A stretch of 43,627 bases of DNA from Rhodospirillales bacterium (GTDB lineage Bacteria; Pseudomonadota; Alphaproteobacteria; ATCC43930; CGMCC-115725): positions 1-43,627 of the forward strand of contig JAQGIC010000123.1 of the NCBI GenBank assembly GCA_028288725.1, written 5' to 3'. The notes beneath the pieces are model-generated. The model was not told the DNA's origin. It was given only the letters and a program-made list of their open reading frames with translations, and did no database searches. This document shows, in pieces, positions 20,318 to 28,629 of the stretch. How positions within the stretch are numbered: the first letter of the stretch is position 1; each line of letters opens with the position of its first letter. Made by a program: the position numbers and the translations under genes.

Positions 20318-20968
20318 ATGCGGGCCTGGTACGCGGCAACGCGCGACGTAGTAGTGGCTGGAATGGTCGCGATTGCGGGTGTTGCGCCTGGCATTGCGGC
20401 CCCGGCCGTGTCGTCGGCCGATCCCAGCATGGTCGTCAACAGCCTGAACGGCAATCTGCTCGCCATCATGCAGAACGCGCAGAAGCTCGGCTACAAGGGC
20501 CGCTATGCGGCGCTGGAGCCGGTCGTGCGCCAGGTGTTCGACGTGTCCTACATGACCCGTATCGCCGTCGGCAGCGGCTGGTCGACCCTCTCGACCGAGC
20601 AGCAGGCGCAGCTGACCGATGCCTTCCGCAAATTCATCACGGCGACCTACGCCCGTCGCTTCGACGGTTATTCGGGCGAGAAATTCGTGACCGACGGCGC
20701 CCGGCCGCAGGGCGACTCGACACTGGTCGCGACCCGGCTGATCAAGTCGGACGGAGAGCCGGTCGTACTCAACTACCTGACGCGTCAGGACCAGAGCCAG
20801 GACGGCCATTGGCAGGTGGTCGACGTCTATCTGACCGGCACGATCAGCGAGATGGCGACGCGCCGCTCCGAATTCGCGTCGGTGTTCCGCCGCTCGGGCT
20901 ATGACGGCCTGCTGGAGATTCTCCAGCAGAAGGTCGCTCAGATCGAAAGCGATTCCCACCTGTCCTGA
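20318..20968 (+). CDS. MlaC/HpnM-like phospholipid-binding periplasmic protein
   Basis: 216 residues. The signal peptide is followed by the MlaC/Ttg2 fold, with typical segments VVRQVFDVSYMTRIAVGSGW, LTDAFRKFITATYARRF and VVDVYLTGTISEMATRRSEF. Relatives carry phospholipids across the periplasm (MlaC) or accompany hopanoid synthesis (HpnM). No mlaDEF, mlaA or hopanoid gene is nearby, so the exact partner is open. ATG 20318 has GGAG six bases upstream; ATG 20306 and GTG 20297 are alternatives. Its terminator lies inside the 3' end of the convergent minE. Confidence 0.85.
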   Translation: MRAWYAATRDVVVAGMVAIAGVAPGIAAPAVSSADPSMVVNSLNGNLLAIMQNAQKLGYKGRYAALEPVVRQVFDVSYMTRIAVGSGWSTLSTEQQAQLTDAFRKFITATYARRFDGYSGEKFVTDGARPQGDSTLVATRLIKSDGEPVVLNYLTRQDQSQDGHWQVVDVYLTGTISEMATRRSEFASVFRRSGYDGLLEILQQKVAQIESDSHLS

Positions 20969-20987
20969 GGTTAAGGACCAAGCGACG

Positions 20988-21026
20988 AAGGCCGCTGTCG
21001 GGCTAGATGCCGGCGGCGGCCTTTTT
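20988..21026 (+). terminator. Terminator of the MlaC-like gene, inside minE 3' end
   Basis: AAGGCCGC (20988-20995) pairs with GCGGCCTT (21016-21023), ending in a TTTTT run (21022-21026). The right arm and T-run encode the last minE codons on the other strand. Confidence 0.75.
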
Positions 21027-21335
21027 CGTTTCGATCGGCTTGCCCTCGGTGGCGATCGGCAAGGATTTCCGGATGCGCGCCTTGTCGAGCTCGACGTTGA
21101 TTTCGAGCACCGAGACCTCGCCGGCCTTTTCCAGCGTGATCTTGATCATCTCGTCCTCGACCTCGAGGTACTTGGCGACGACCGACAGCAGCTCCTTTTG
21201 CAGCAGCGGCAGAAAGTCGGGCGCGGTCCGGCCGGCCCGCTCATGGGCCAGCACGATCTGCAGGCGTTCCTTGGCGACGGAAGCGGTGTCGTTCCGCTTG
21301 CGGAACAGGCGCTCCATGATGCTCATCATCATCAT
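21003..21335 (-). CDS. minE: Cell division topological factor MinE
   Basis: Up to 110 residues. The MinD-contact helix (SVAKERLQIVLAHERAG) and the topological domain (DFLPLLQKELLSVVAKYLEV) are clear. MinE stimulates MinD ATPase and drives pole-to-pole oscillation. The first codons are four ATGs in a row (21335 to 21326), with another ATG at 21317, so the start is ambiguous. The ATG at 21335 overlaps the minD stop (ATGA), which implies translational coupling. The C-terminal tail is longer than in E. coli MinE. Confidence 0.95.
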   Translation of the reverse strand: MMMMSIMERLFRKRNDTASVAKERLQIVLAHERAGRTAPDFLPLLQKELLSVVAKYLEVEDEMIKITLEKAGEVSVLEINVELDKARIRKSLPIATEGKPIETKKAAAGI

Positions 21336-22144
21336 GCTTTCCCGAACAGGGTGCGAAGCAGGCTCTTCTTCTGCGTCTTGAGGAAGCGCATCTCGCGCTG
21401 CTCACCGAGGAAACGGGCGACCGCATCGCCATAGGCGATGCCGGCCGTGCTTTCGGTGTCGAGGATGACCGGCATGCCGGTGTTCGACGCCTTCAGCACC
21501 GCTTCGGATTCCGGGATGACGCCGATCAGCGGCACGGACAGGATTTCCTGCACGTCTTCGATCGACAGCATTTCGCCACGCTCGACCCGCTCCGGCGAAT
21601 AGCGCGTCAGCAGCAGATATTCGTCGACCGGCGCCTCGTTCTCTTCCGCGCGGCGCGACTTGGACGCCAGCATGCCGAGAATGCGATCGCTGTCGCGCAC
21701 CGAGGAGACCTCGGGGTTGGTCACGATGATGGCCGCGTCGGCGTGGTAGAGCGCCGTCAACGCGCCGTGCTCGATCCCGGCCGGGCTGTCGCAGATGATA
21801 TAGTCGAAATTATCGCGCAGCTCGTTGATGACGCGTTCGACGCCTTCCTTGCTGAGCGCGTCCTTGTCGCGCGTCTGCGAGGTCGGGAAGATGTAGAGAT
21901 TGTCGACCCGCTTGTCCTTGATCAGCGCCTGATTGAGGTTGGCGTCGCCGTTGATCACGTTGATGAAGTCGAACACGACGCGGCGTTCGACGCCCATGAT
22001 CAGATCGAGATTGCGCAAGCCTACGTCGAAATCGATGACGACGGTTTTATTGCCGCGCTGGGCGAGGCCGGTTGCGAAAGCGGCCGACGTGGTGGTTTTG
22101 CCGACGCCGCCCTTACCGGACGTAATGGTGATGACCTTGGACAA
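21332..22144 (-). CDS. minD: Septum site-determining ATPase MinD
   Basis: 270 residues. The deviant Walker A KGGVGKTT follows MSKVITITSG. The VIDFDVGLRNLD and CDSPAGIE motifs are standard. The C-terminal amphipathic helix KKSLLRTLFGKA should bind the membrane. MinD recruits MinC to block polar Z-rings. No ATG exists at this end: two TTG codons (22147 and 22144) follow AGGAGG. The second gives both the family N-terminus MSKVI and better spacing (six bases), so I use it. It is in the order minC, minD, minE. Confidence 0.96.
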   Translation of the reverse strand: MSKVITITSGKGGVGKTTTSAAFATGLAQRGNKTVVIDFDVGLRNLDLIMGVERRVVFDFINVINGDANLNQALIKDKRVDNLYIFPTSQTRDKDALSKEGVERVINELRDNFDYIICDSPAGIEHGALTALYHADAAIIVTNPEVSSVRDSDRILGMLASKSRRAEENEAPVDEYLLLTRYSPERVERGEMLSIEDVQEILSVPLIGVIPESEAVLKASNTGMPVILDTESTAGIAYGDAVARFLGEQREMRFLKTQKKSLLRTLFGKA

Positions 22145-22316
22145 CAAGATCCTCCTTAGGTAAGCGGTAACCGGGCCCGGGGACGCGGCGTGCGCTCCCG
22201 CGCGTGATAAAATCTAAGTATAGAGGGTCCGAGGCCGTCAGACCACAACTAGTATGGTCCAACTGTCATCAAAACGCACCGATGTCACAGGACGACGTCG
22301 GCGGTTCGATACCCGG
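22145..22316 (-). other. 170-bp gap between minC and minD
   Basis: On the minus strand this holds a relatively AT-rich stretch (TATACTTAGATTTTATCA, around 22207-22224) after a GC-rich region. It could supply a separate promoter for minDE, but no well-spaced -35 is visible. The minD ribosome site AGGAGG lies at its end. Confidence 0.4.
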
Positions 22317-23042
22317 TCAGGTGCGGTTGATGGTCAATCGATCGTCGACCAGGGTGACCTGGACCGATTTGCCGATGTAATCGGCCTCGATCGCCTCGCT
22401 GACCAGATAATGGCCGGCGACGCAGAGCAGTTCCGCTTCGAGCTTGCCGATGAAGATGCGGGCGTCGGTATCGCCGCTGGCACCGGCGATCGCCCGGCCG
22501 CGCAGCGCGCCATAGATATGGACATGGCCATCGGCGATCACTTCGGCGCCGGGACTGACCGAGGCCAGCACGATCAGATCCCCGCCCCGGGCATAGACCT
22601 GGGTCCCGGAGCGGACCGGCTGGGTGATGACCTTGGTCCGGCTGACGCCGCCGGCGGCGATGACCGGTGCTGCCACCGGCGCTGGGCGCGGCGCCGGTGC
22701 GGCGGCGGGCTCTGCCGCCTCGGTCCGGCGCGCGGCATTGGCCGGCGCGAAGGCGGCCAGGTCGGCATTCATCGCGGCCCGGATCTGGGTCGCGTTGGCG
22801 TTCTGCACGCCGATGGCGATCAGATGCTGACGCTTCAGCATGCGGCGCAGGCCGTGGAAGGCATCGGCGGAGGCGGCACCGGTGCAATGCTGCAGATCCA
22901 TCACGACCGGCGCGTTGGCGAAAAAGGTCGGACTGCGCGCGATCTGTTCGGCCAGCCGGCTTTCGAATTCGGGGTCGTTCGGATCGTCGACGCGCACCAC
23001 CATGACGGTGAACATGCCACCGTGGACGAGATCGGCGCTCAT
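22317..23042 (-). CDS. minC: Septum site-determining protein MinC
   Basis: 241 residues. The N-terminal FtsZ-inhibiting domain (about 10-100, [14 protein letters not shown] through [10 protein letters not shown]) is joined by an Ala/Pro linker (about 110-130). The C-terminal beta-helix follows, with the typical [28 protein letters not shown] and [16 protein letters not shown] segments. With MinD it prevents FtsZ assembly at the poles. ATG 23042 is preferred; in-frame ATG 23096 lies in non-conserved sequence. Confidence 0.94.
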   Translation of the reverse strand: MSADLVHGGMFTVMVVRVDDPNDPEFESRLAEQIARSPTFFANAPVVMDLQHCTGAASADAFHGLRRMLKRQHLIAIGVQNANATQIRAAMNADLAAFAPANAARRTEAAEPAAAPAPRPAPVAAPVIAAGGVSRTKVITQPVRSGTQVYARGGDLIVLASVSPGAEVIADGHVHIYGALRGRAIAGASGDTDARIFIGKLEAELLCVAGHYLVSEAIEADYIGKSVQVTLVDDRLTINRT

Positions 23043-23201
23043 TGGCGGGGCGGCCCCATGATGGTTCTGGTCAGGGCCGGGCCCCGGCTTCCACAAACCG
23101 CCTGGAAACGGAAAAGCGGAAACGTGCGGCTCGGCATGGCGACCGGCTTACCGGCAAATCGACCGCAACGCAACCCCAAGGCCGGGGGCAACGGGCAAGC
23201 G

Positions 23202-23996
23202 TCAGCGGAATTTCCACAGACCGTGCTTCAAGGTACGCGCCACGCCTTCGGCCCCGACGTAATCGTAGCTCTGGCCGGTATCGGCGAGCGCCAAGCCCTC
23301 GTTCAGGAGGAAGCTGCCGAGATCGATCCCGTTCGCGTCGAGACAGATCGCGAAGGCGACCACCTGGCCCGGCTGCGGGTTGGGCGTGCGGCAATTCACC
23401 TGATCCGACCGGCCGAAACGCTCCTGCAGCCGCCTCTTCGCGAGCTCGATACAGTTGGTCGGCGTGCCGGCAAGCTCGCATCGATCGCCCGGCAGCGGCG
23501 GCTTGACGCCGAACAACTGGACCGGAATGGCGCCCACGGTCAACGAGGTGGCGCTGGTCACGCGCGCCGCCCCTTGAAATTGTTTCGGCGCCGCGCGTGT
23601 CGAGCCTTCCGATGGATGCTGCCCGGCATAGCCCGGCGGTGGCCGCGTCAGGTCGAGCGAGGTCGAATCGGGCGGCGGCGGGTTTTTCTCCGGCGGGACC
23701 TCGCGGATTGGCCGGCTGGCGACCTCGACCGACTTCAGCGGCGGCAGTTCGGGCGCCGGCGGCGGGGCGACCACGACAGGCGCGGGGGCCGGTTCGGGTG
23801 GCGTTGGCTCGGGGGCGGGGGCGGGCGGGGCCGCCGGCACTACGGTGGCCGCGACCGGGGCCGGCGGGGCTGCCGGGCGGGTCGCCATCACGCGCCAACC
23901 GACGAGGATCGCGAGGACGGCCAGCACCGAAATCCCGATGATCCAGCGCCGAAACCGGGCGCGTTCGGTCGGGGATTGGGGAGCAATCTTGATCAT
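23202..23996 (-). CDS. Membrane-anchored SNase-fold protein lacking catalytic residues
   Basis: 264 residues. One transmembrane helix (about 17-38, WIIGISVLAVLAILVGW) is followed by a Pro/Ala-rich linker to about residue 110. A staphylococcal-nuclease-like domain then covers about 140-264. The fold pattern is clear near the end (VVAFAICLDANGIDLGSFLL, AEGVARTLKHGLW). The active-site positions are replaced: the usual GDT is ATS, VRL is VQL, and GIDAPE is GVKPPL, so the Arg and Glu are gone. It is probably a non-enzymatic binding protein facing the periplasm. Cys residues (RCE, NCIE, NCR, ICLD) may form disulfides. Confidence 0.8.
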   Translation of the reverse strand: MIKIAPQSPTERARFRRWIIGISVLAVLAILVGWRVMATRPAAPPAPVAATVVPAAPPAPAPEPTPPEPAPAPVVVAPPPAPELPPLKSVEVASRPIREVPPEKNPPPPDSTSLDLTRPPPGYAGQHPSEGSTRAAPKQFQGAARVTSATSLTVGAIPVQLFGVKPPLPGDRCELAGTPTNCIELAKRRLQERFGRSDQVNCRTPNPQPGQVVAFAICLDANGIDLGSFLLNEGLALADTGQSYDYVGAEGVARTLKHGLWKFR

Positions 23997-24158
23997 GGGC
24001 GCGCACTCTACACGAAGCGGGGACGGCGCAGCACGCGGCGAAGCGTTTCATCCCATGTCAGAATGAGACACCTGCGAACCCGCGCGATATGCTAACTAAG
24101 GACAGCGGCAAGTGATCCCATACGGTCCAAATCGGGATGCCGGGGAGTTTGCGTTACG

Positions 24159-24683
24159 ATGGCCAAAGTAATTTCGCCGGCGGTACCGACCGATCTTTTC
24201 GCCCACGCGATCAACGAAACGAGCGCCGGTTTCGCCGCGACGACGCGCGCCATGACCGAGACCCTGACGGCGGCCGGCACGGTCATCGGCCATCGGATGG
24301 TGCTGGGCGCGCAGGCCGCGGCCGATCCGATGAACGAGGCCCATCATGTCGAATTCTCGCTGATGAGCTCGGAAAAGGTTGCGGCCTTCACCGACGCCGG
24401 CACCGTCATGATGGATGAAATGCAGAGCCTCAACCGCGAGGTCATGAAATTCGCGACCGAGCAGGCGGCCGAGACCACCCAGGCGGTGATCGACCTGGGC
24501 TCGGCCCAAACGCCGTTCGCGATGTTCGAGGTTCAGCAGCGCTTTCTGATGGAAAGCTGGACGCGCGGCCTCAAACTGGCAACGCTCGGCTCCGGCCTCT
24601 CGGTCCAGGTGATGGCACCGGTCCATAGCGCCGCCACCGCCAACGCCAGACGCCTGACCAAGAACGCCCGCAAGCCCGATTGA
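24159..24683 (+). CDS. Phasin family protein
   Basis: 174 residues, almost wholly helical and amphipathic, with no signal peptide. The pattern VEFSLMSSEKVAAFTDAG, then FATEQAAETTQAVIDLGSAQ, then FEVQQRFLMESWTRG matches the phasin family. Phasins coat polyhydroxyalkanoate granules and affect their size and stability. This suggests PHA storage in the host, although no phaC or phaZ is in the window. GGGGAG lies about 12 bases before the ATG, which is distant. A hairpin follows at 24699-24727. Confidence 0.88.
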   Translation: MAKVISPAVPTDLFAHAINETSAGFAATTRAMTETLTAAGTVIGHRMVLGAQAAADPMNEAHHVEFSLMSSEKVAAFTDAGTVMMDEMQSLNREVMKFATEQAAETTQAVIDLGSAQTPFAMFEVQQRFLMESWTRGLKLATLGSGLSVQVMAPVHSAATANARRLTKNARKPD

Positions 24684-24698
24684 GCGGTCGTTTTGTCG

Positions 24699-24727
24699 CC
24701 CGGATGCATAAGAAGCTTGTATCCGGG
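24699..24727 (+). terminator. Hairpin after phasin gene
   Basis: CCCGGAT (24699-24705) pairs with ATCCGGG (24721-24727); an inner ATAAG/CTTGT stem with a GC bulge continues it around AAG. It lies 16 bases after the phasin stop. No T-run follows. Confidence 0.55.
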
Positions 24728-24802
24728 GCGCGAACGTCCGACCTATTGGGTTCGTAGACACAGACAAGGCCGACCCGGCCGACTTATTACGGGAAACGCG
24801 AC

Positions 24803-25033
24803 ATGGGTGGTTTGAGCCTGGTCCATTGGATCATCATTCTCTTCGTCATCGTGCTGCTGTTCGGCGCCGGCCGGATTTCGCCCATGATGGGAGAACTCGC
24901 CAAGGGCATGAAGGCCTTCAAGCAGGGCTTGAAGGACGATGACAAGCCGGCCGAGCCGGCGCCGACGATCGCGCAGGCCCAGCCGACGCAGCCGATCCCG
25001 GCCCAGCAGAACCAAGAGCATAAGGTCGGCTGA
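24803..25033 (+). CDS. tatA: Twin-arginine translocase subunit TatA
   Basis: 76 residues. A single N-terminal transmembrane helix ([14 protein letters not shown]) ends in the FGAGRI hinge. An amphipathic helix ([20 protein letters not shown]) and an acidic, Pro/Gln-rich tail follow. TatA oligomers form the pore for folded proteins exported by the Tat pathway. Only tatA is present here; tatB and tatC do not follow, unlike the common tatABC operon. Next is a HisC-like gene 56 bp downstream. Confidence 0.92.
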   Translation: MGGLSLVHWIIILFVIVLLFGAGRISPMMGELAKGMKAFKQGLKDDDKPAEPAPTIAQAQPTQPIPAQQNQEHKVG

Positions 25034-25089
25034 CGGCCGCCTGCTTCCGGTTCCCTGTCCTGCAGCCCGAGAGAGACGCGCGACCGATC

Positions 25090-26220
25090 ATGGCCGCTCC
25101 TGAGACCCCGGCGCCGGCGCTGATCCGGCCCGCCTTGACCGCCGTCGTCGAGGGGCTGCCGGCGTCCACCCCCTTCGTCGGCCCCGAAGCGCTGGAGCGC
25201 CGCATGGGCCGGCCGCTCGACGTCAGACTGGGGGCGAACGAAAGCCTGTTCGGCCCGTCCGCGCGCGTGGTCGACGCGATGTGCGCGGCGGCGCTCGACA
25301 TCCATCTCTATGGCGACCCCGAGGCGTTCGAGCTGCGCGCGGCACTGGCGCGGCACCATGGCCTGACGCTGGATCATCTGGTCCTGGGCTCCGGCATCGA
25401 CGAATTGCTGGGCGTCCTGGTGCGGGCCTATCTGGAGCCGGGCCAACTCGCCGTCATGTCGCTGGGCGGCTATCCGACCTTCGCCTATCAGGTGAACGGC
25501 CAGGGCGGCGGGATCGAGACGGTGCCCTACCGCGACGACAAGAACGATATCGACGGATTGGTCGAGACCGCCCGCCGGGTCGGCGCCAAGCTGCTGTATC
25601 TGGCGAACCCGGACAATCCGAGCGGCAGCTGCCTGCCGGCCTCGACGCAATTGGAGGCACTGGCTCGTCTGCCGCCCGATTGCCTGCTGGTGCTGGATGA
25701 GGCCTATGCCGAATTCGCGCCGGCCGATGCGATCCCGGAGATTTCGGCCGACGATCCGCGGGTGATCCGCCTGCGCACCTTTTCCAAGGCCCATGGGCTG
25801 GCCGGCATGCGCGTCGGCTATGCCTTCGGCGCGCCGGAGACGGTCCGGCCGTTCGACCGCATCCGCAACCAGTTCGGCGTCGGCCGGATGGCACAGGCGG
25901 CCGCCCTCGCGGCATTGGGCGACCCCGGCCATGTCGCGAGCGTGGTCGCGGCCGTGGCGGCCGGGCGCGAGGAATATGCGGCGCTGGCGCGCGAACTGGG
26001 CTTCACCGCGCTGCCATCGGCAACCAATTTCGTCACGATCGATGTCGGCGGCAACGCCTGCGCCAAGATCGTCCTGGCGGCGCTCCTGGAGCGTGAAGGC
26101 GTGTTCATCCGCATGCCGGGCGCGGCACCGCTCGACCGCTGCATCCGGGTCACCGTCGGACGGCCGGCGGAACGCGCCGTGTTCGCCGCCGCGTTCCGCC
26201 GAGTCATCGCCTGCCTCTAG
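25090..26220 (+). CDS. Histidinol-phosphate aminotransferase-like enzyme (fold type I PLP)
   Basis: 376 residues. NPDNPSG (about 173-179), VLDEAY (Asp203) and PLP lysine K233 in RTFSKAHGLAGMR match HisC. It may transaminate imidazole-acetol phosphate, or arogenate/phenylpyruvate as many alphaproteobacterial HisC homologues do. No other his genes are adjacent, so I leave the symbol blank. The conserved RLGANESLFGPS segment and the C-terminal IRVTVGRPAE fit the family. The stop TAG is part of the left end of palindromic repeat copy 2. Confidence 0.88.
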   Translation: MAAPETPAPALIRPALTAVVEGLPASTPFVGPEALERRMGRPLDVRLGANESLFGPSARVVDAMCAAALDIHLYGDPEAFELRAALARHHGLTLDHLVLGSGIDELLGVLVRAYLEPGQLAVMSLGGYPTFAYQVNGQGGGIETVPYRDDKNDIDGLVETARRVGAKLLYLANPDNPSGSCLPASTQLEALARLPPDCLLVLDEAYAEFAPADAIPEISADDPRVIRLRTFSKAHGLAGMRVGYAFGAPETVRPFDRIRNQFGVGRMAQAAALAALGDPGHVASVVAAVAAGREEYAALARELGFTALPSATNFVTIDVGGNACAKIVLAALLEREGVFIRMPGAAPLDRCIRVTVGRPAERAVFAAAFRRVIACL

Positions 26221-26297
26221 AGCCTGATCCGATCAAACCGGCTCGGTTTGATCGGTGAATCAGTCTCTCAAATAATTGATTTAGAGGAAGGGCTCAG
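26217..26297. repeat. Palindromic intergenic repeat, copy 2
   Basis: It starts with CTAGAGCCTGATCC, identical to copy 1 for its first 32 bases. CCGATCAAACCG (26229-26240) and CGGTTTGATCGG (26244-26255) form a perfect 12-bp stem with a GCT loop. CTGAT and ATCAG flank it with a TGA bulge. A second weaker stem (CTCT-AAAT with ATTTAGAG) follows. GAGCC (26220-26224) can also pair with GGCTC (26291-26295) to close the whole element. It fills the gap between the convergent HisC-like and CBS genes and spans both stop codons. Confidence 0.88.
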
Positions 26298-26743
26298 CTG
26301 GCGACGCTGTAGCCGCTGCCCATGATGAAATCGTCCCGCTGGCGCAGGCCTTCCTCCAGATCCTCGTGGATCGCGGCATAGAGGTCGCGGATCGACAGCA
26401 TGCCGACGATGCGATCGCCATCCATCACCGGCAGATGCCGGCAGCCGATGCGCCGCATGATCTCGAGCGCCATCGCCGGCGTGTCGCCCGGCGAGACCAC
26501 GACCGGGTCGGTGGTCATGATGTCGGCGATGGTCGTCAGGTTGGGGTCGCGCCCCTTGCCGACGACGCGATGCGTGACGTCGCGTTCGGTACAGATTCCC
26601 CGCAACCGCCCGGCCTCGGCGACGAGCACCGCGCCGATATTGCGATCGGCCATGGCTTTGGCGGCATCGCGCACGCTGAGGCTGGGAGCGAGAATGGTCA
26701 GAACTTGATTCTGCACGAGATCGGGAACGATTCTACGGGCCAT
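26294..26743 (-). CDS. CBS-pair domain protein
   Basis: 149 residues: two CBS motifs in tandem. The first is around SVRDAAKAMADRNIGAVLV, ending ICTERDVTHRV; the second is around TPAMALEIMRRIGCRHLPV, ending GMLSIRDLYAAI. CBS pairs bind adenine nucleotides or S-adenosyl ligands and regulate partner proteins. This one has no attached catalytic domain, so its partner is unknown. ATG 26743 follows GGGAGG with seven bases between; the frame extends further upstream but without similarity. Its stop TGA lies at the right end of the palindromic repeat. Confidence 0.9.
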   Translation of the reverse strand: MARRIVPDLVQNQVLTILAPSLSVRDAAKAMADRNIGAVLVAEAGRLRGICTERDVTHRVVGKGRDPNLTTIADIMTTDPVVVSPGDTPAMALEIMRRIGCRHLPVMDGDRIVGMLSIRDLYAAIHEDLEEGLRQRDDFIMGSGYSVAS

Positions 26744-26920
26744 CGGCATCCTCCCACGCCCGATCGCGAAAGGGATGGCCGCGGAAAGGACGCGGCCCGA
26801 ACCCTGCTGCCGGACGCCTGTTGTCACCCTGAAGGGGCTTGCTCTTATAATCGGTGCCGGAAAGCGTGACATTCCTGGGGGATGTGGTCAATCGACGCAT
26901 CTCGCGCCGCACCATGATGC

Positions 26921-28027
26921 TTAGATGGCGCCGGCAGCGATGAAGCAGTCCCGCACCAGATCGGCCGGGACGTCCCGGCGCTGAAAGCTGTCGCCGATGC
27001 CGCGCATCAGCACGAAGGCGATCTGCCCGTCCGCGACCTTCTTGTCATGGGCCATATGGGCGATCAGCCGGTCGGCCGGGAACGGCCCGCCCGGCACCTG
27101 GTCGATCCGGGTCTTGAGCCCGGTCGCCGTCAGATGGCGGCCGATGCGCGCGAACTCGGCGTCGTTGACCAGACCCAGCCGCCGGGACAGATCCGCCGCC
27201 AGCATCATGCCGATCGCGACTGCCTCGCCATGCAGCAGATCCGGGCCGTAACCGGTCTCTGCCTCGAGCGCGTGACCGAAGGTGTGGCCCAGATTGAGCA
27301 GCGCCCGCCGGCCGGCCTCCCGCTCGTCCTCGCCCACGATTTCGGCCTTCATGCGGCAGCAATGGGCAACCGCGTCGCCCAGGGGGCCGGGCAGTCCCGC
27401 CAGAATATCGGCCGCATCACGCTCCAGCCGGTCGAAGAAACCGGCATCGCCCAGCAGCCCGTATTTCACCATCTCGCCATAGCCCGCGAGCCATTCACGG
27501 CGCGGCAGGCTGGCGAGCGTGTCGAGATCGGCCAGAACCAGGCGCGGCTGATGGAACGCGCCTACCAGATTCTTGCCGCGCCGCGCGTTGACCCCGGTCT
27601 TGCCGCCGACCGAGCTGTCGATTTGCGCCAGCAGCGTCGTCGGGATCTGGACGAAATCCAGGCCGCGCAGCAGGGTCGCAGCGGCAAAGCCTGTGAGATC
27701 GCCGACCACGCCGCCGCCCAAGGCCACGAAAGCCGTGCCGCGTTCGAGCCCGAGCGCCAGCAGCCGTTCGGCCAGGTCCGGAAAGCGATGCAGATCCTTA
27801 GCCTGTTCGCCCGGCGGCACCACGACCGTCTCGAAGCGGTAGTCGGCGGCCGTGAGGCTGGCCTGGAGCGATGCCAGATGGTGGCGCGCGACATTCTCGT
27901 CGGTCAGCACGATCAGGCGGCGCGGGCCCAGCACCGGCCGGATCAGCGCGCCGGCCCGGGCGAGCAGACCGCCCTCGATCAGAATATCGTAGCTGCGGCC
28001 GTCAAGCGTGACCGGGACAATACTCAT
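26921..28027 (-). CDS. aroB: 3-dehydroquinate synthase
   Basis: 368 residues. It converts DAHP to 3-dehydroquinate in the shikimate pathway. The NAD-binding GGGVVGDLTGFAAATLLRG segment, PTTLLAQIDSSVGGKTGVN and the zinc-binding LNLGHTFGHALE are intact. The start ATG overlaps the aroK stop by one base (TGATG), implying translational coupling. It has the usual aroKB arrangement. Confidence 0.97.
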   Translation of the reverse strand: MSIVPVTLDGRSYDILIEGGLLARAGALIRPVLGPRRLIVLTDENVARHHLASLQASLTAADYRFETVVVPPGEQAKDLHRFPDLAERLLALGLERGTAFVALGGGVVGDLTGFAAATLLRGLDFVQIPTTLLAQIDSSVGGKTGVNARRGKNLVGAFHQPRLVLADLDTLASLPRREWLAGYGEMVKYGLLGDAGFFDRLERDAADILAGLPGPLGDAVAHCCRMKAEIVGEDEREAGRRALLNLGHTFGHALEAETGYGPDLLHGEAVAIGMMLAADLSRRLGLVNDAEFARIGRHLTATGLKTRIDQVPGGPFPADRLIAHMAHDKKVADGQIAFVLMRGIGDSFQRRDVPADLVRDCFIAAGAI

Positions 28028-28629
28028 CAGGCGACCTCGTGAATGGCATGCTGCGGGTTGCCGGGCGGCCGGTCGACGATGCCGTCGGGCCCGGCCCAGA
28101 GGGCCAGTTGCGCCAGCACGCGCTCCACCATCGCCTCGGCGGGAGCGGCGAGGCTGTCGGCGGTCAGGTCGGCCTCGGCATAGATCGGATGGCGCACGGC
28201 GATCAGGCGTTCCAGCACCTCGCGCGGGTCGCCCTGGTTCAACAGCGGGCGATGCCGGCGCTTGGCGACGCGCGCCAGCAGCACCTCGATATCGGCGCGC
28301 AGCCAGACCGACAGCCCCCGTTCGCGCACGCGCGCACGGGTCGCCGGGTCCATGAAGGCACCGCCACCGGTCGCCAGCACATGGATCGGGCCGTCGAGCA
28401 GGCGCGAGATCACGCGGCGCTCGCCGGCGCGGAAGGCGGCCTCGCCGTCGCGGGCGAAAATCTCCGCGACGGTCATGTTGGCGGCGGCTTCGATTTCGGC
28501 ATCGGCGTCGGTAAAAGGCACGGCGAGGCGATGCGCGATACGCTTGCCGATCGACGTCTTGCCGGCGCCCATCAGGCCGACCAGAACCAGTGTTCGACCC
28601 AGCCGAAACGGCGGCTGCGGATTAAGCAT
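28027..28629 (-). CDS. aroK: Shikimate kinase
   Basis: 200 residues. P-loop GLMGAGKT (18-25), the shikimate-binding DADAEIE segment, FRAGERRVI and ATGGGAF are present. It phosphorylates shikimate in the aromatic pathway. ATG 28629 follows GGAGAGGAGG closely and is preferred over ATG 28665. It is the first gene of the aroKB operon and is divergent from the small membrane protein gene. Confidence 0.96.
   Translation of the reverse strand: MLNPQPPFRLGRTLVLVGLMGAGKTSIGKRIAHRLAVPFTDADAEIEAAANMTVAEIFARDGEAAFRAGERRVISRLLDGPIHVLATGGGAFMDPATRARVRERGLSVWLRADIEVLLARVAKRRHRPLLNQGDPREVLERLIAVRHPIYAEADLTADSLAAPAEAMVERVLAQLALWAGPDGIVDRPPGNPQHAIHEVA

Noticed and set aside
22303-22320. tRNA-like GGTTCGATACCC
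   Set aside because: The T-loop-like words are not flanked by complementary stems, and no acceptor or anticodon arm can be folded.
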